From Verrucomicrobiota bacterium (GTDB lineage Bacteria; Verrucomicrobiota; Verrucomicrobiia; Limisphaerales; SIBE01): a stretch of DNA of 38,091 nt. A model generated the notes under the pieces. That model was not told the DNA's origin. It made no database searches and saw only the letters and a list, made by a program, of their open reading frames with translations. Location: assembly GCA_021733945.1 (NCBI GenBank), contig JAIPJX010000034.1:1-38091 (forward strand), written 5' to 3'. Shown in pieces: positions 28,801 to 37,729 of the stretch; within the stretch, counting starts at the first letter, position 1; every line of letters starts with the position of its first letter. The translations under genes were made by a program, and so were the position numbers.

Positions 28801-31800
28801 CCCTTGATCATCAAAGCCGACGATTTGATCATGCGCCGCGGCGGTTCCGTGCCGCCGTTGACGGTGACCTATGCAGGACTGGTGAACGGCGACACATCGT
28901 CCAGTCTCACGGTCCCTCCCACGCTGGCGACTACAGCAACTTCAGCCAGTCCCGTGGGGACCTATGCAATCGCGGCCGGCGGTGCGTCCGGTGCCAATTA
29001 TGCGATCACATACACTGAGGGAACATTGACGATCACGGCTTTCAACGAACTTCCCGCAATCGGTCCAATCGCCGACCAAACGATCGATGAAGACACGCCG
29101 TCGCCCGCGATCGTTTTCACCGTGTCGGATTTGGAAACAAACGCCGGGCAGCTCAGTGTGACTCCCGAGTCGTCCAATCCCGCGTTGATCGACGTGGGGC
29201 ACATCGTCCTGGGCGGCAGCGACGGCAATCGAACGGTGACGTTGACGCCGTTGGCGAATCAGTTCGGAAGCGCCACGATTACGTTGAGGGTGAGTGACGC
29301 CGATGGTGGGCAGACCGACCGGCTCTTTAATCTGACTGTGCGCTCCGTCAACGACGCGCCGGTGCTCGGGGCGATCAGCAATCAAACGGTGAATGAGGCG
29401 AGTTTGCTGACGGTGACGGTGAGTGCGAGCAACGGCGAGAGCGCGACAGAAACGCTGGTGTTCAGCCTGGATTCGGGTGCGCCGACGGGGGCCGCCATCG
29501 ATTCGGCGACGGGGGTGATGACGTGGACTCCGACCGAGGCGCAGGGGCCGGGCACGGCCACGATCACGGTTCGGGTGACGGACAACGGAGTGCCGCTGCT
29601 CAGCGCCGCGCAAAGTTTCACGGTTGCGGTCAACGAGGTGAATGTAGGTCCCGTGCTGGCGGCGATCGGAGATCGCTCCGTTGATGAAGGAAGCACGCTG
29701 AGTTTTGCGATTTCAGGAAGCGACGCTGACGTTCCTTCCAACACGCTGACCTACGCCCTTGTGGGTGGCGGGCCGGTTGGCGCTTCACTGTCCAGCGATG
29801 GTTCGTTCAGTTGGACTCCGACTGAAACACAGGGGCCCGGGAGTTATTCCGTCACGGTGCAGGTGAGTGACGGAGGTAATCCGCCGTTGTCCGCAGCGCA
29901 AAGTTTCAGTGTAACGGTCAACGAAGTGAATGGACCGCCGACATTGGCCCCGATCGGGAATAGAACTGTAAACGAAGGGAGCCCTGTGACGGTTCAAGCC
30001 CTGGCCAGTGATTCGGATCTTCCGGCTCAGACGCTCCGTTACAGTCTGGGATCGGACGCTCCTCCCGGAGCCTCGATCGATGCATCGACCGGAGCTTTCT
30101 CCTGGACTCCGAGCGAAGAACAGGGGCCTGGAAACTACACGATCACCCTCAATGCGAGCGACAATGGAGCGCCGACACAAAGTGTCAGTCAAAGCTTTGT
30201 GGTCACCGTTGACGAAGTGAACGTGGCTCCGTTTCTGGCTTCGATCAACAATCAGAGTGTTCGGGAAGGTGAGACCATGACCGCCTTTGTGGCAGGGGCC
30301 GATCTGGACCGTCCGGGACAGCGATTGACCTACAGCCTGGGTTCGGCCCCTTCCGGAGCCAGGATTGACCCTGCGTCCGGAGTGGTGACCTGGACACCCG
30401 GGGAATCCGACGGCGGCACCACCAACGTCGTTACCGTGATTGTGACCGATAACGGTCCCGGGAATTTAAGCGCGTCGCAGAGGTTTCAGGCCGTCGCAAT
30501 CGAGGTGAACTCCCCTCCGGTCATGAATCCCATCGCAGACCGAACGATCAAGGCCGGCAGTCCCCTCAGTGTGAATGTCTCTGCGACCGACCCGGATCTT
30601 CCGGCGAATGCACTCACCTATTCGCTGCCCCAGGGCGGGCCGGCGGGAGCTTCGATCGATCCGGTGAGCGGTTTGTTCCGTTGGACACCCGATCCGCTGA
30701 CCCCTTCGGGACCCGTGACCGTCACCGTGCAGGTGTCGGACAACGGAAGTCCGTCCCTGAGCGCCACGGCCAGCTTTAGGATCGATGTATCGGCTGGAAA
30801 CAGCTCTCCCAATTTGACTGGGATTGGTGGACAAAGTGTGGACGAAGCAAGCTTGTTGACGGTAAACGTAACCGCGACGGATCCTGAAGGCCAGAGTCTG
30901 GCGTATTCACTGGATCCGGGAGCGCCCGCAGGAATGCGGATTGATTCGGGCAGCGGGGTGTTGACCTGGACGCCCTCCGAAGACCAGGGACCCGGAACAA
31001 GTGCAGTCACGGTGCGCGTGACCGACAATGGAACACCGCCCCTCAGCGCGACGCAAAGTTTCGAGGTCAGGGTCCATGAAGTGAACGTGGCTCCGGTCGT
31101 GGCGGCCATTGCGGATCAGACGGCTCAAGCGGGGTCGCTCGTGACGGTGACGGTGGGGGCCACCGACGCGGATTTGCCGGCGAACAGGCTGGCCTATGAA
31201 TTGCAACCGGGGGCACCGACCGGAGCCGCGATCGATCCCAACTCGGGAGTCTTTTCGTGGACCCCGTCACTGGCGCAGGCCGGCACGACCAACGGAATCA
31301 CGGTGCGGGTGACGGACAACGGAACACCCAGTCGGTCGGGCGACGTGAGTTTTACGGTCGTGGTCGCCCCGGGCAATCGAGCGCCGGTGTTGGCTGCGAT
31401 TGACCCGCAGACGATTTCGGAGGAAGCGGTGTTCAGAGTGTCCCTTGGTGCAAGTGATCCGGATCAACCGGTGCAGGTTTTGCGATATGAAATCACAGGG
31501 GGGGCCGCAGGTGCGACGATCGATCCCGCAACCGGTGCGTTTTCATGGAGTCCCACCGAAGCCCAGGGACCGAGCACGAACTCGGTCACGGTAAAAGTAA
31601 CCGACAACGGCACTCCGCCTCTGGACGCAACGGGAAGTTTTACCGTGATTGTCCAGGAGGTAAACAAACCACCGATCCTGAATGCGATCGCCGATCAACG
31701 AATGGAACAGGGGCGCTTGTTGCGTGTTGCTGCCGACGCGACCGATCCGGATCTTCCGGCCAACACGCTGACTTATAGCCTGGGTAACGGAGCTCCTTCC

Positions 31801-34800
31801 GGAGCCACCATCGATCCGGTCAGTGGAGTGTTTGCATGGACCCCGGGTGTGCAGCAGGCACCGGGCACCAATGTTGTCACGGTGCGTGTGACCGACAGCG
31901 GGCTCCCTCCGCAAAGTGCCAGTCAGAGTTTTACGGTGGTGGTCACCAGCATCAACACCGTGCCGACCCTGGCGACGATCCCAAACCAAAACGTCAACGA
32001 AGGTCAGTTGTTGAGTTTCACCGCGCTCGGCCGCGATCCGGATCTCCCGGCGCAGAGCCTGGCTTACAGTCTGGGTGCCGGGGCACCTGCAGGAGCGGTG
32101 ATTGATCCTATCAGCGGCGTCTTTTCATTGACGCCGACCGAAGCCCAGGGACCCGCGACCAATGTGTTCAGCGTGCGGGTAACCGACGATGGCAACCCGC
32201 CGCTTCGAGTGAGTCAGGACGTCCGGCTGGTGATCAACGAAGTGAACCAGAGGCCGGTGTTGAGCGCGATTGCCGATCAAACGCTGGGATTGGGGGATAC
32301 GCTGACGCTTCAGGCAACGGCCCGTGACGTGGATCTTCCGGCCAACCGGTTGGTATTCAGTCTGGGTGCGGGAGCGCCGGACGGGGCGGTGATCGATCCG
32401 GCCAGCGGGCGGTTTTCCTGGACCCCCACGGCAGCCCAGGCCAGAACGACCAATCAGGTCACGGTCCTCGTGACCGATGATGGGGTGCCTCCGCTGAACG
32501 ATTCCAAAACGTTTTCGGCCATCGTGAAGGCCGGGCCGAATGTGCCTCCGTCCCTTTCAAGGATTAATGATCAAACGACTCCGGAAAACACACCGACGGC
32601 GTTCATCCCGTTCAGGGTCATTGATCCGGACACGCCGATTGGCAACTTCACCCTGAGGGCGGTCTCGAGCAATACGGCGCTCGTGCCGGTGACGGGCATT
32701 GAGTTCGGAGGCACCGGTGCCGACCGGACGCTGCGAATCACTCCGATCCGGGATCTAACCGGAACCGCCACGATCACGGTTGAAGTGAGCGAGCCTGCCG
32801 GAGGAAAAGCCAGTGTTTCGTTTGGGGTGACGGTCGCACCGGTTGCTCCGGAAATCGTCCGGCAACCGGCGGATCAAACCATCCTCGCAGGTTCGGTCCT
32901 CACCCTGAGTGTGGTGGCGACCGGGAGCGCCCCCCTGACGTATCAATGGAGCTTCAACGGCAGCGTGATCGCAGGAGCGACCTCTTCCGTGCTCTCGATC
33001 GCCGATGCGCAACCAGCGAATGCCGGAACCTATTCCGTCGAAATGGCCAACGGCATCGGTACTCTGATCAGCCGGTCAGCGCGTGTGGATGTGAAGGTGC
33101 TGTTGCGGATTCTCGAACAACCGCAAAGCCAGACCGTGCTGACGGGAGGGAATGTGAATTTGCGTGTGAACGCGACCGGCACCCCTCCGTTGAAGTATCA
33201 ATGGAGCGTGAATGGTTCGGAAGTGGCGGGAGCCAACGGCCCGGAGTTGTCCCTGACCGGTGTCGCACCCGCGCAGGCGGGGAATTACACCGTGGCGGTC
33301 ACCGATGCCACTGGTACGGTGACGAGTCAGGCGGCGGTGTTGGCGGTTCTGTCACCCGCGGTGATCACCCGGCAACCGGCCAGCCAAACGGTGGTGCCGG
33401 GGGTGGACGTGTCCTTCAGTGTTGAGGCGGGGGGGACCCTGCCGTTGTCCTATCAGTGGGTTTACAACGGCGTGAGCCTTGAGGGTGCGACGCAGAGCAC
33501 CCTGAATCTGGCACAGGTGGCGTTGGCAAACGCGGGGTCGTACGCCGTGGTGGTCAGCAATCCGAGTGGTGCGGTGACCAGCGAGAGCGTCCGATTGACC
33601 GTGAGCCAGCCCCCGGTCATCACCCGGCAGCCGCTCGGACAGAAGGTGCTCGCAGGTGTGTCTGTGACTTTGGTGGTAGGGGTGAGCGCCACGCCGCCGC
33701 TGACCTACCAGTGGAAGAAGAACGGACTGGATCTTACCGGGGCAACCGGCACCAGTCTCACGCTGAATAATGTTTCCGCCGCCGCCGCTGGGGAATACAC
33801 GGCTGTGGTCGGCAATGCCGCGGGTACGGTGACCAGTCAGGGGGCCGTGCTGGAGGTGACGGAACCGGTCACCATCACCACCCAGCCCCGCGGGCAAACC
33901 GTCAGCGAAGGTTCGTCATTTTCCTTCAGCGTGGGTGCTGCCGGAACCGGACCCCTGAGTTATCAATGGCGCAAGGATGGGGTGACCGTCGGTGGAGCCA
34001 CGGATGCGACACTGAGGGTGGGGAGCGCGCGAGCGTCGGATGCCGGCGGTTATCAGGTGATCGTCCGGAACGCGGCGGGTCACGTGGCAAGTGTGGTGGC
34101 GGAGTTGACGGTGAATGTGGGGGTCACGCTCCTGGCACAACCGCAAAGTCTGACGCTCACCGGTGGAGCCAGCGCCGTGTTCTCTGTCGAGGCGACCGGC
34201 ACCGCGCCCGTTCTGTATCAATGGCAATACAACGGAGTGGATATTCCCGGGGCAACCGACCGCAGCCTGACCCTGGCCGGAGTTCAGCGATCCAACGCCG
34301 GCCGTTACCGCGCGGTGGTGCGCAACGCAGTGGGGGCTGTGACCAGCGCGGATGCGGTTCTACAGGTCCTGGTCGCCCCGACCATCCAGGGCCAGCCGGT
34401 CGGCATGACGGTTGATCTGAATGGGACGGCCAGCTTTACGGTGGCCGCCTCCGGAGACGCGCCCCTGAGTTATCAATGGAAACGGAACGGCGTGAATATT
34501 TCCGGAGCCACGGCCGAGAGGCTGACGCTGAACAATGTACAGGCGGCGGATGCTGGTGGTTACAGTGTGGTGGTGCAGAACCCGGGTGGTGCCACGACGA
34601 GTCAATCCGCGACCCTCACGCTGAATCTGCCGCCTTTGACGACCGGAAACTCTCCCGGGAACGTGCCGCCTGCGATCGAACAAACGGAGGGCACTTTCAA
34701 CGGTGGGAATACTTCCTCGGGGGGAAGCCAGATTGCCCGTCGCAGTCCGAATCCGGGTTCGAACAGCGAGCGCTGGTTTGCCTGGCGTGCGCCCCAGAAC

Positions 34801-37227
34801 GGAATTGCGACGTTCAACACGACGGGCAGTTCGTTTGACACGGTGCTGGGCGTTTATACGGGAACGTCTCCGAATCTGGTGGTGGTGGCCAGTGACGACG
34901 ACCGCGGCGGGTTTCTCTCGAGCGAGGTGCGTTTTAATGCGACACAGGGCACGACCTACCTGATCAATGTGAATGGGTTTGGCGGGGCGACGGGTGAGTT
35001 GGTCGTGGGATTTAAATTGGAAACGACTTCGGATCGATTGCCCGAGTTGGTGGTCTCCCCCGGCAGTCGGGTCGTAAGTCCGGGTGTCGACACCACGTTT
35101 TCCGTGGAAGCCGTGGGAACATCGCTGGGTTATCAGTGGCTGAAGAATGGGGTGCCAATCCCGGGAGCCACCGGAGCGATCCTCACCTTTCCGGGTGTGG
35201 TTGAGACGGATGCCGGGAACTATACGGTTGTTGTGTCCAGCGGATCTCGCACCGTGCAAAGTCCGGCGGCCGCGCTGCAGGTGGGAACCCTCAGTGAGCT
35301 GGCCCAGGACAAATTTAAAGCCGCCGTGGGCGTTACCGGAAGCGCGCTCCAGCTTCAGAGCCTGGTGAATCGGCGGAATGCCCTGCTGCTGGCCGGGGGC
35401 TCATCGGCCACGCTGGCCTTCAGTACGTCCGGATCCGCCAAGGAATCGGGAGAACCCAATCATTGCGGCGAAACCGGGGGAGCTTCGCATTGGTTGAAAT
35501 ACGTGGCCGCCAGGGACGGCGTGGTCCGGTTCAGCACCGAGGGAAGCGATTTTGACACCGTGTTGGCGGTGTATGAGGGCGGGGGATTTTCCAGCCTGAC
35601 GCAGGTGGCCTGCGACGACAACGGCGGAAGCGATGGCCGGAGCAGCGTGGTGAACGTTCCTGTGACAGTCGGGCGGACGTATTACGTGGCGGTGGATGGA
35701 GCGGGTGGAGCAAGCGGGTTGGTACGGTTTCGGTACGAGCTGGGGAACAATCCGAGAATCACCCTCCAGCCTCGGAGCCAGACGGTGGAGCAGGGAGGCG
35801 CTGTGGCGTTGTTTGTGTTGACGTCCGGGGACTCCGCTCTGAATTACCGGTGGTTGAAGGACGGACGACCGGTTCCGGGGGGAACCAACCCGTCCCTGCA
35901 GATTCTGGGAGTCGCCCGGGAACATGCCGGGCGGTATGAGGTGGAAGTGTCCAACTTTGCGGGAACGGTGAGGAGCCAGTCGGCAGATCTGACCGTTGTC
36001 GTTCCACTGGCGATCAGCCTGCCACCGGAGGATCAGGTGACGGGCATCGGGTCGGTTGCGCGGTTTGCAGCCGTGATCAGCGGCAGTGAACCGATCCAAT
36101 ACCAATGGAGCTTAAACGGCACCCCGATTTCAGGTGCGACGCAATCCGTATTCGAGGTTGCCGATGTCCAGGAATGGAATGCTGGCAGCTATGTGCTGAC
36201 AGCCAGCAACGCGGTGGGAATGGTCGAGACGGCCCCGGTTGCCTTGACGATCCGGCAGGCCCCGGTCATCCTGGCGGGGCCGCGCAGCGTGTCCGCTCCG
36301 CTGGGACAGCGGGTCAGCTTCGAGCCGGTGATCAGCGGGCCTGGCGAGCTGGGATATCAATGGCGGTTGAATGGATTGGATTTGCCAGGCGCAACCGAAC
36401 CGGTCCTGGTGATTGCAGCGGTTCGAGCGCAGGATGTCGGTGATTACACCGTGGTGGCCAGCAACGGAGCGGGCTTCACCGAGAGTGCGCCCGCGCGGTT
36501 GAGTGTCATCGTTCCCTTGAACGTGGTGGAGCAGCCGAAAAACCAGACTGTCACCGTTGGGAGCAGCGCTGTCTTTGCCGTTCGGACAACCGCAGGAGGA
36601 ACGGTTTCGTATCAGTGGAAAAAGGACGGTGTTGAAATTGCCGGTGCGCGGGATGCCACCTACGTTGTCGCGTCGGCGCAGGAGAGCGACACCGGAACCT
36701 ACGGCGTCGTTCTGAGCCGGGGTGCGGAATCGGTTGAGAGCGATCCGGCCACACTCAGTGTGAGTCGTCTTCCCGTGATCACGCTCCAACCTCAAAGTCA
36801 GGTTGTGTTCGTCGGAAGCGAGGTGAGGCTGGAGGTGGCAGCGACTGGAACCGGACCGCTTGTTTATCAGTGGAAACATGAGGGGCTCGAGATCGACGGC
36901 GCGACTGGCCCGACGCTGGTCCTGACACAGATGGGACCTGAATCCGCAGGGGGCTATACGGTCGCGGTCCGCAACGCTGCCGGTGGAGTGGAAAGCCAGC
37001 TGGCGGTGTTGACCCTGCAGGAAGTGATTTCGGACGCGCGTCTGGGTGGCGGCGGGTTTGGTTTCCGGTTGAACGTGCCCGAAGGCAGGCAGGGGCGTGT
37101 CCAGGTGACCGTTGATTTTGTCGAGTGGCTGGATCTTTTGCCGACACCGCAAGTGGGCACGGTCGATGTTGTTGATCCGGACGCGCTCACGTCGGGAATG
37201 AGATTCTATCGGGTGCTGGTCGAGTAG
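25822..37227 (+). CDS. Giant modular adhesin-like exported protein (MBG, putative-Ig and Ig-like repeats)
   Basis: About 3801 aa from ATG 25822, which opens a compact signal peptide (IRLRRSVSAVCLAAMMGMLPQTGHSA); ATG 25789 is an alternative. Approximate order: N-terminal module (YEISHRTIELGGG); cadherin-like domain 92-193; MBG array 196-1073, with four YGT...LNA...FTP units and seven GFVNG/GLVNG units; cadherin-like 1074-1178; eleven putative-Ig (He_PIG) units 1179-2240 (GAPxGAxID...GVFSWTP); cadherin-like 2241-2340; seven Ig-like domains 2342-2936 (YQW...DAGxY); a pre-peptidase-like beta domain (SSFDTVLGVYTG); one Ig-like; a second such beta domain (SDFDTVLAVYEG); five more Ig-like domains 3310-3733; and a C-terminal module ending RFYRVLVE. 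No catalytic site, membrane span, LPXTG or autotransporter barrel is visible. Probable role is adhesion or a cell-surface scaffold. DNA of neighbouring repeats is very similar, so length variation between strains is likely. Confidence 0.9.
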   Translation: MIRLRRSVSAVCLAAMMGMLPQTGHSADQVNATSARYEISHRTIELGGGLASSGNLRVEASLGGFGAAGKTADGRVTVEPGRVGFLVTDAPLNLAPTVTAIPDQNGDGGATPLVNFTVGDPETPVSQLTVSTSSSDPLLVPISSVQLAGTDGARTVRVFPTPGMTGSAIITLVVADQDGGTARTSFAVTVSVSSPKWVPEVNWGAPLSIVYGTSLGGAQLNATSAVPGSFSYSPAAGAVLAAGASTLSVTFTPQDPAVYELVTKTVSLGVSKAPLTIRAEDKFKRAGESIPVLTASYSGFVNSDTSANLDSPVTMATTATAGSPAGSYPITVGGASSGNYAISFVAGTLTITDKALPSLVWAAPTGITYGTPLSNTQLNASADVPGSFAYSPPSGSVLQSGPNQTLAVTFTPSDTATYATVSATVSISVAKAALTVLADSKSKVYGAALPAFTTSYTGFVNGENEAILTAPTVLTTAATASSAVGSYSITPSGAVAGNYTLSFSNGTLTIVAAPLTIRPDDLAMQQGTAVPALTATYSGFVNGDGASSLTTVPTLSTTATSASPPGSYPITASGAASANYTIAYVPGTLTVTAKQVPTLTWAAPAGITYGTALSGTQLNATASVPGTFVYSPASGTILQAGQNQVLSVTFTPTDTTSYETVQTTVPINVAKATLTITADSKNKVYGAALPVLTASYSGFVNGETAAVLTAPLSLSTGATGASNVGSYTITPGGATASNYTISFVTGTLSVSAAPLSIRPDNLTMRQGTAVPTLTVAYVGLVNGDTPASLTTAPTLSTTATSGSVIGSYPITASGAAGSNYAISYVAGTLTVTAKEVPTITWSAPAGISYGTALSATQLNATASVPGTFVYHPAAGTVLQAGQNQTLAATFTPTDTAIYETVPAAVSINVAKAPLTITADAKSKVYGAALPVLTANYSGFVNGENATILTTPVSLSTTATASSSVGGFAITPSGAGAGNYAIEFVNGALTVTPAPLIIKADDLIMRRGGSVPPLTVTYAGLVNGDTSSSLTVPPTLATTATSASPVGTYAIAAGGASGANYAITYTEGTLTITAFNELPAIGPIADQTIDEDTPSPAIVFTVSDLETNAGQLSVTPESSNPALIDVGHIVLGGSDGNRTVTLTPLANQFGSATITLRVSDADGGQTDRLFNLTVRSVNDAPVLGAISNQTVNEASLLTVTVSASNGESATETLVFSLDSGAPTGAAIDSATGVMTWTPTEAQGPGTATITVRVTDNGVPLLSAAQSFTVAVNEVNVGPVLAAIGDRSVDEGSTLSFAISGSDADVPSNTLTYALVGGGPVGASLSSDGSFSWTPTETQGPGSYSVTVQVSDGGNPPLSAAQSFSVTVNEVNGPPTLAPIGNRTVNEGSPVTVQALASDSDLPAQTLRYSLGSDAPPGASIDASTGAFSWTPSEEQGPGNYTITLNASDNGAPTQSVSQSFVVTVDEVNVAPFLASINNQSVREGETMTAFVAGADLDRPGQRLTYSLGSAPSGARIDPASGVVTWTPGESDGGTTNVVTVIVTDNGPGNLSASQRFQAVAIEVNSPPVMNPIADRTIKAGSPLSVNVSATDPDLPANALTYSLPQGGPAGASIDPVSGLFRWTPDPLTPSGPVTVTVQVSDNGSPSLSATASFRIDVSAGNSSPNLTGIGGQSVDEASLLTVNVTATDPEGQSLAYSLDPGAPAGMRIDSGSGVLTWTPSEDQGPGTSAVTVRVTDNGTPPLSATQSFEVRVHEVNVAPVVAAIADQTAQAGSLVTVTVGATDADLPANRLAYELQPGAPTGAAIDPNSGVFSWTPSLAQAGTTNGITVRVTDNGTPSRSGDVSFTVVVAPGNRAPVLAAIDPQTISEEAVFRVSLGASDPDQPVQVLRYEITGGAAGATIDPATGAFSWSPTEAQGPSTNSVTVKVTDNGTPPLDATGSFTVIVQEVNKPPILNAIADQRMEQGRLLRVAADATDPDLPANTLTYSLGNGAPSGATIDPVSGVFAWTPGVQQAPGTNVVTVRVTDSGLPPQSASQSFTVVVTSINTVPTLATIPNQNVNEGQLLSFTALGRDPDLPAQSLAYSLGAGAPAGAVIDPISGVFSLTPTEAQGPATNVFSVRVTDDGNPPLRVSQDVRLVINEVNQRPVLSAIADQTLGLGDTLTLQATARDVDLPANRLVFSLGAGAPDGAVIDPASGRFSWTPTAAQARTTNQVTVLVTDDGVPPLNDSKTFSAIVKAGPNVPPSLSRINDQTTPENTPTAFIPFRVIDPDTPIGNFTLRAVSSNTALVPVTGIEFGGTGADRTLRITPIRDLTGTATITVEVSEPAGGKASVSFGVTVAPVAPEIVRQPADQTILAGSVLTLSVVATGSAPLTYQWSFNGSVIAGATSSVLSIADAQPANAGTYSVEMANGIGTLISRSARVDVKVLLRILEQPQSQTVLTGGNVNLRVNATGTPPLKYQWSVNGSEVAGANGPELSLTGVAPAQAGNYTVAVTDATGTVTSQAAVLAVLSPAVITRQPASQTVVPGVDVSFSVEAGGTLPLSYQWVYNGVSLEGATQSTLNLAQVALANAGSYAVVVSNPSGAVTSESVRLTVSQPPVITRQPLGQKVLAGVSVTLVVGVSATPPLTYQWKKNGLDLTGATGTSLTLNNVSAAAAGEYTAVVGNAAGTVTSQGAVLEVTEPVTITTQPRGQTVSEGSSFSFSVGAAGTGPLSYQWRKDGVTVGGATDATLRVGSARASDAGGYQVIVRNAAGHVASVVAELTVNVGVTLLAQPQSLTLTGGASAVFSVEATGTAPVLYQWQYNGVDIPGATDRSLTLAGVQRSNAGRYRAVVRNAVGAVTSADAVLQVLVAPTIQGQPVGMTVDLNGTASFTVAASGDAPLSYQWKRNGVNISGATAERLTLNNVQAADAGGYSVVVQNPGGATTSQSATLTLNLPPLTTGNSPGNVPPAIEQTEGTFNGGNTSSGGSQIARRSPNPGSNSERWFAWRAPQNGIATFNTTGSSFDTVLGVYTGTSPNLVVVASDDDRGGFLSSEVRFNATQGTTYLINVNGFGGATGELVVGFKLETTSDRLPELVVSPGSRVVSPGVDTTFSVEAVGTSLGYQWLKNGVPIPGATGAILTFPGVVETDAGNYTVVVSSGSRTVQSPAAALQVGTLSELAQDKFKAAVGVTGSALQLQSLVNRRNALLLAGGSSATLAFSTSGSAKESGEPNHCGETGGASHWLKYVAARDGVVRFSTEGSDFDTVLAVYEGGGFSSLTQVACDDNGGSDGRSSVVNVPVTVGRTYYVAVDGAGGASGLVRFRYELGNNPRITLQPRSQTVEQGGAVALFVLTSGDSALNYRWLKDGRPVPGGTNPSLQILGVAREHAGRYEVEVSNFAGTVRSQSADLTVVVPLAISLPPEDQVTGIGSVARFAAVISGSEPIQYQWSLNGTPISGATQSVFEVADVQEWNAGSYVLTASNAVGMVETAPVALTIRQAPVILAGPRSVSAPLGQRVSFEPVISGPGELGYQWRLNGLDLPGATEPVLVIAAVRAQDVGDYTVVASNGAGFTESAPARLSVIVPLNVVEQPKNQTVTVGSSAVFAVRTTAGGTVSYQWKKDGVEIAGARDATYVVASAQESDTGTYGVVLSRGAESVESDPATLSVSRLPVITLQPQSQVVFVGSEVRLEVAATGTGPLVYQWKHEGLEIDGATGPTLVLTQMGPESAGGYTVAVRNAAGGVESQLAVLTLQEVISDARLGGGGFGFRLNVPEGRQGRVQVTVDFVEWLDLLPTPQVGTVDVVDPDALTSGMRFYRVLVE
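26881..29040 (+). repeat. Three 720-bp tandem units inside the giant adhesin gene
   Basis: Units begin at 26881, 27601 and 28321, an exact 720-base spacing (240 codons). Each encodes one YGT-type unit, one KVYGAALP-type MBG unit and one MBG unit that lacks the VYG motif (QQG, RQG or RRG in its place). The second and third units are closest: both contain GCACCGGCCGGGATCA and CTCAACGC at the same offset. A shorter 480-base unit of the same kind precedes them at 26401. The spacing is exact to the base, so copies arose by in-frame duplication. Confidence 0.8.
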
Positions 37228-37380
37228 TCCCGTTGACTGGGATCCCTCCCTGCATCCTTCATTCAATTATTTCGTATTCCTCGCGTGCGACCCTCGGAAC
37301 ATTGGGGAGGGGGGCTGATGCGGACGTTCGCCCGGGGAATTCCCCTCACTCGACTGATGGCTGGGGAATGAGCAAGCCCG

Positions 37381-37409
37381 CGCAGCGCCAATTGGCAATC
37401 GACGCTGCG
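37381..37409. repeat. Family 4-like hairpin
   Basis: CGCAGCG at 37381-37387 pairs perfectly with CGCTGCG at 37403-37409. The loop contains the palindrome GCCAATTGGC and the family core ATTGGCAAT. It is a looser relative of the mini-hairpins at 14976-15038. Confidence 0.5.
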
Positions 37410-37455
37410 GAGAGGAGGGAAGTTGATTCAAAGGGAGTGTGACTTCGTCGCGATA

Positions 37456-37528
37456 GCGTCGTGGAGTGCGGCAGTCCTCTGCCGCTTTTGGATCTGCCAA
37501 GGCGGTGGAAAGCGGCAGAGGACAGCCA
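37456..37528 (+). repeat. 58-bp inverted repeat, family 1 (copy 2)
   Basis: Arms GGCAGTCCTCTGCCGCTTT at 37470-37488 and AAAGCGGCAGAGGACAGCC at 37509-37527 pair with one mismatch around a 20-base loop. The element is the reverse-complement partner of the copy at 71-143, with loop positions largely conserved (shared CTGCCAA) and the same flanking GCGTC.TGGAGTGC. Confidence 0.85.
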
Positions 37529-37729
37529 GGATCCGGCGAAGTGTGAATCCTCTCCGTCGTGTCTTTTGGTAAGCTGGACTCCTGGTCGCCATTGGGCGGA
37601 CAAGCCTGGTGTCCGTGGCAGGTACACGGCACCCCGTTGATTGTAAACGATCGCCCGCTCCAAAGGACGAACGGGAGTTCATGATAAGGTTCTCCCGCAG
37701 AGACGGTGGCTGCGGATGTCCCGGGGTTG

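Noticed and set aside
26400-37000. Regular repeats that could suggest a CRISPR or satellite array
   Set aside because: The periods are multiples of three, stay in one open frame and encode MBG, putative-Ig and Ig-like domains; there are no short direct repeats with unique spacers.
24559-37227. TcB/TcC (RHS) partner of a Tc toxin
   Set aside because: I looked for RHS/YD repeats and an SpvB-like start in the two genes after the TcA-like gene and found none; their modules are calcium-loop, MBG and Ig types.
37334-37345. GGGGAATTCCCC palindrome
   Set aside because: A single 12-base palindrome in GC-rich DNA is not enough to claim an operator or terminator.
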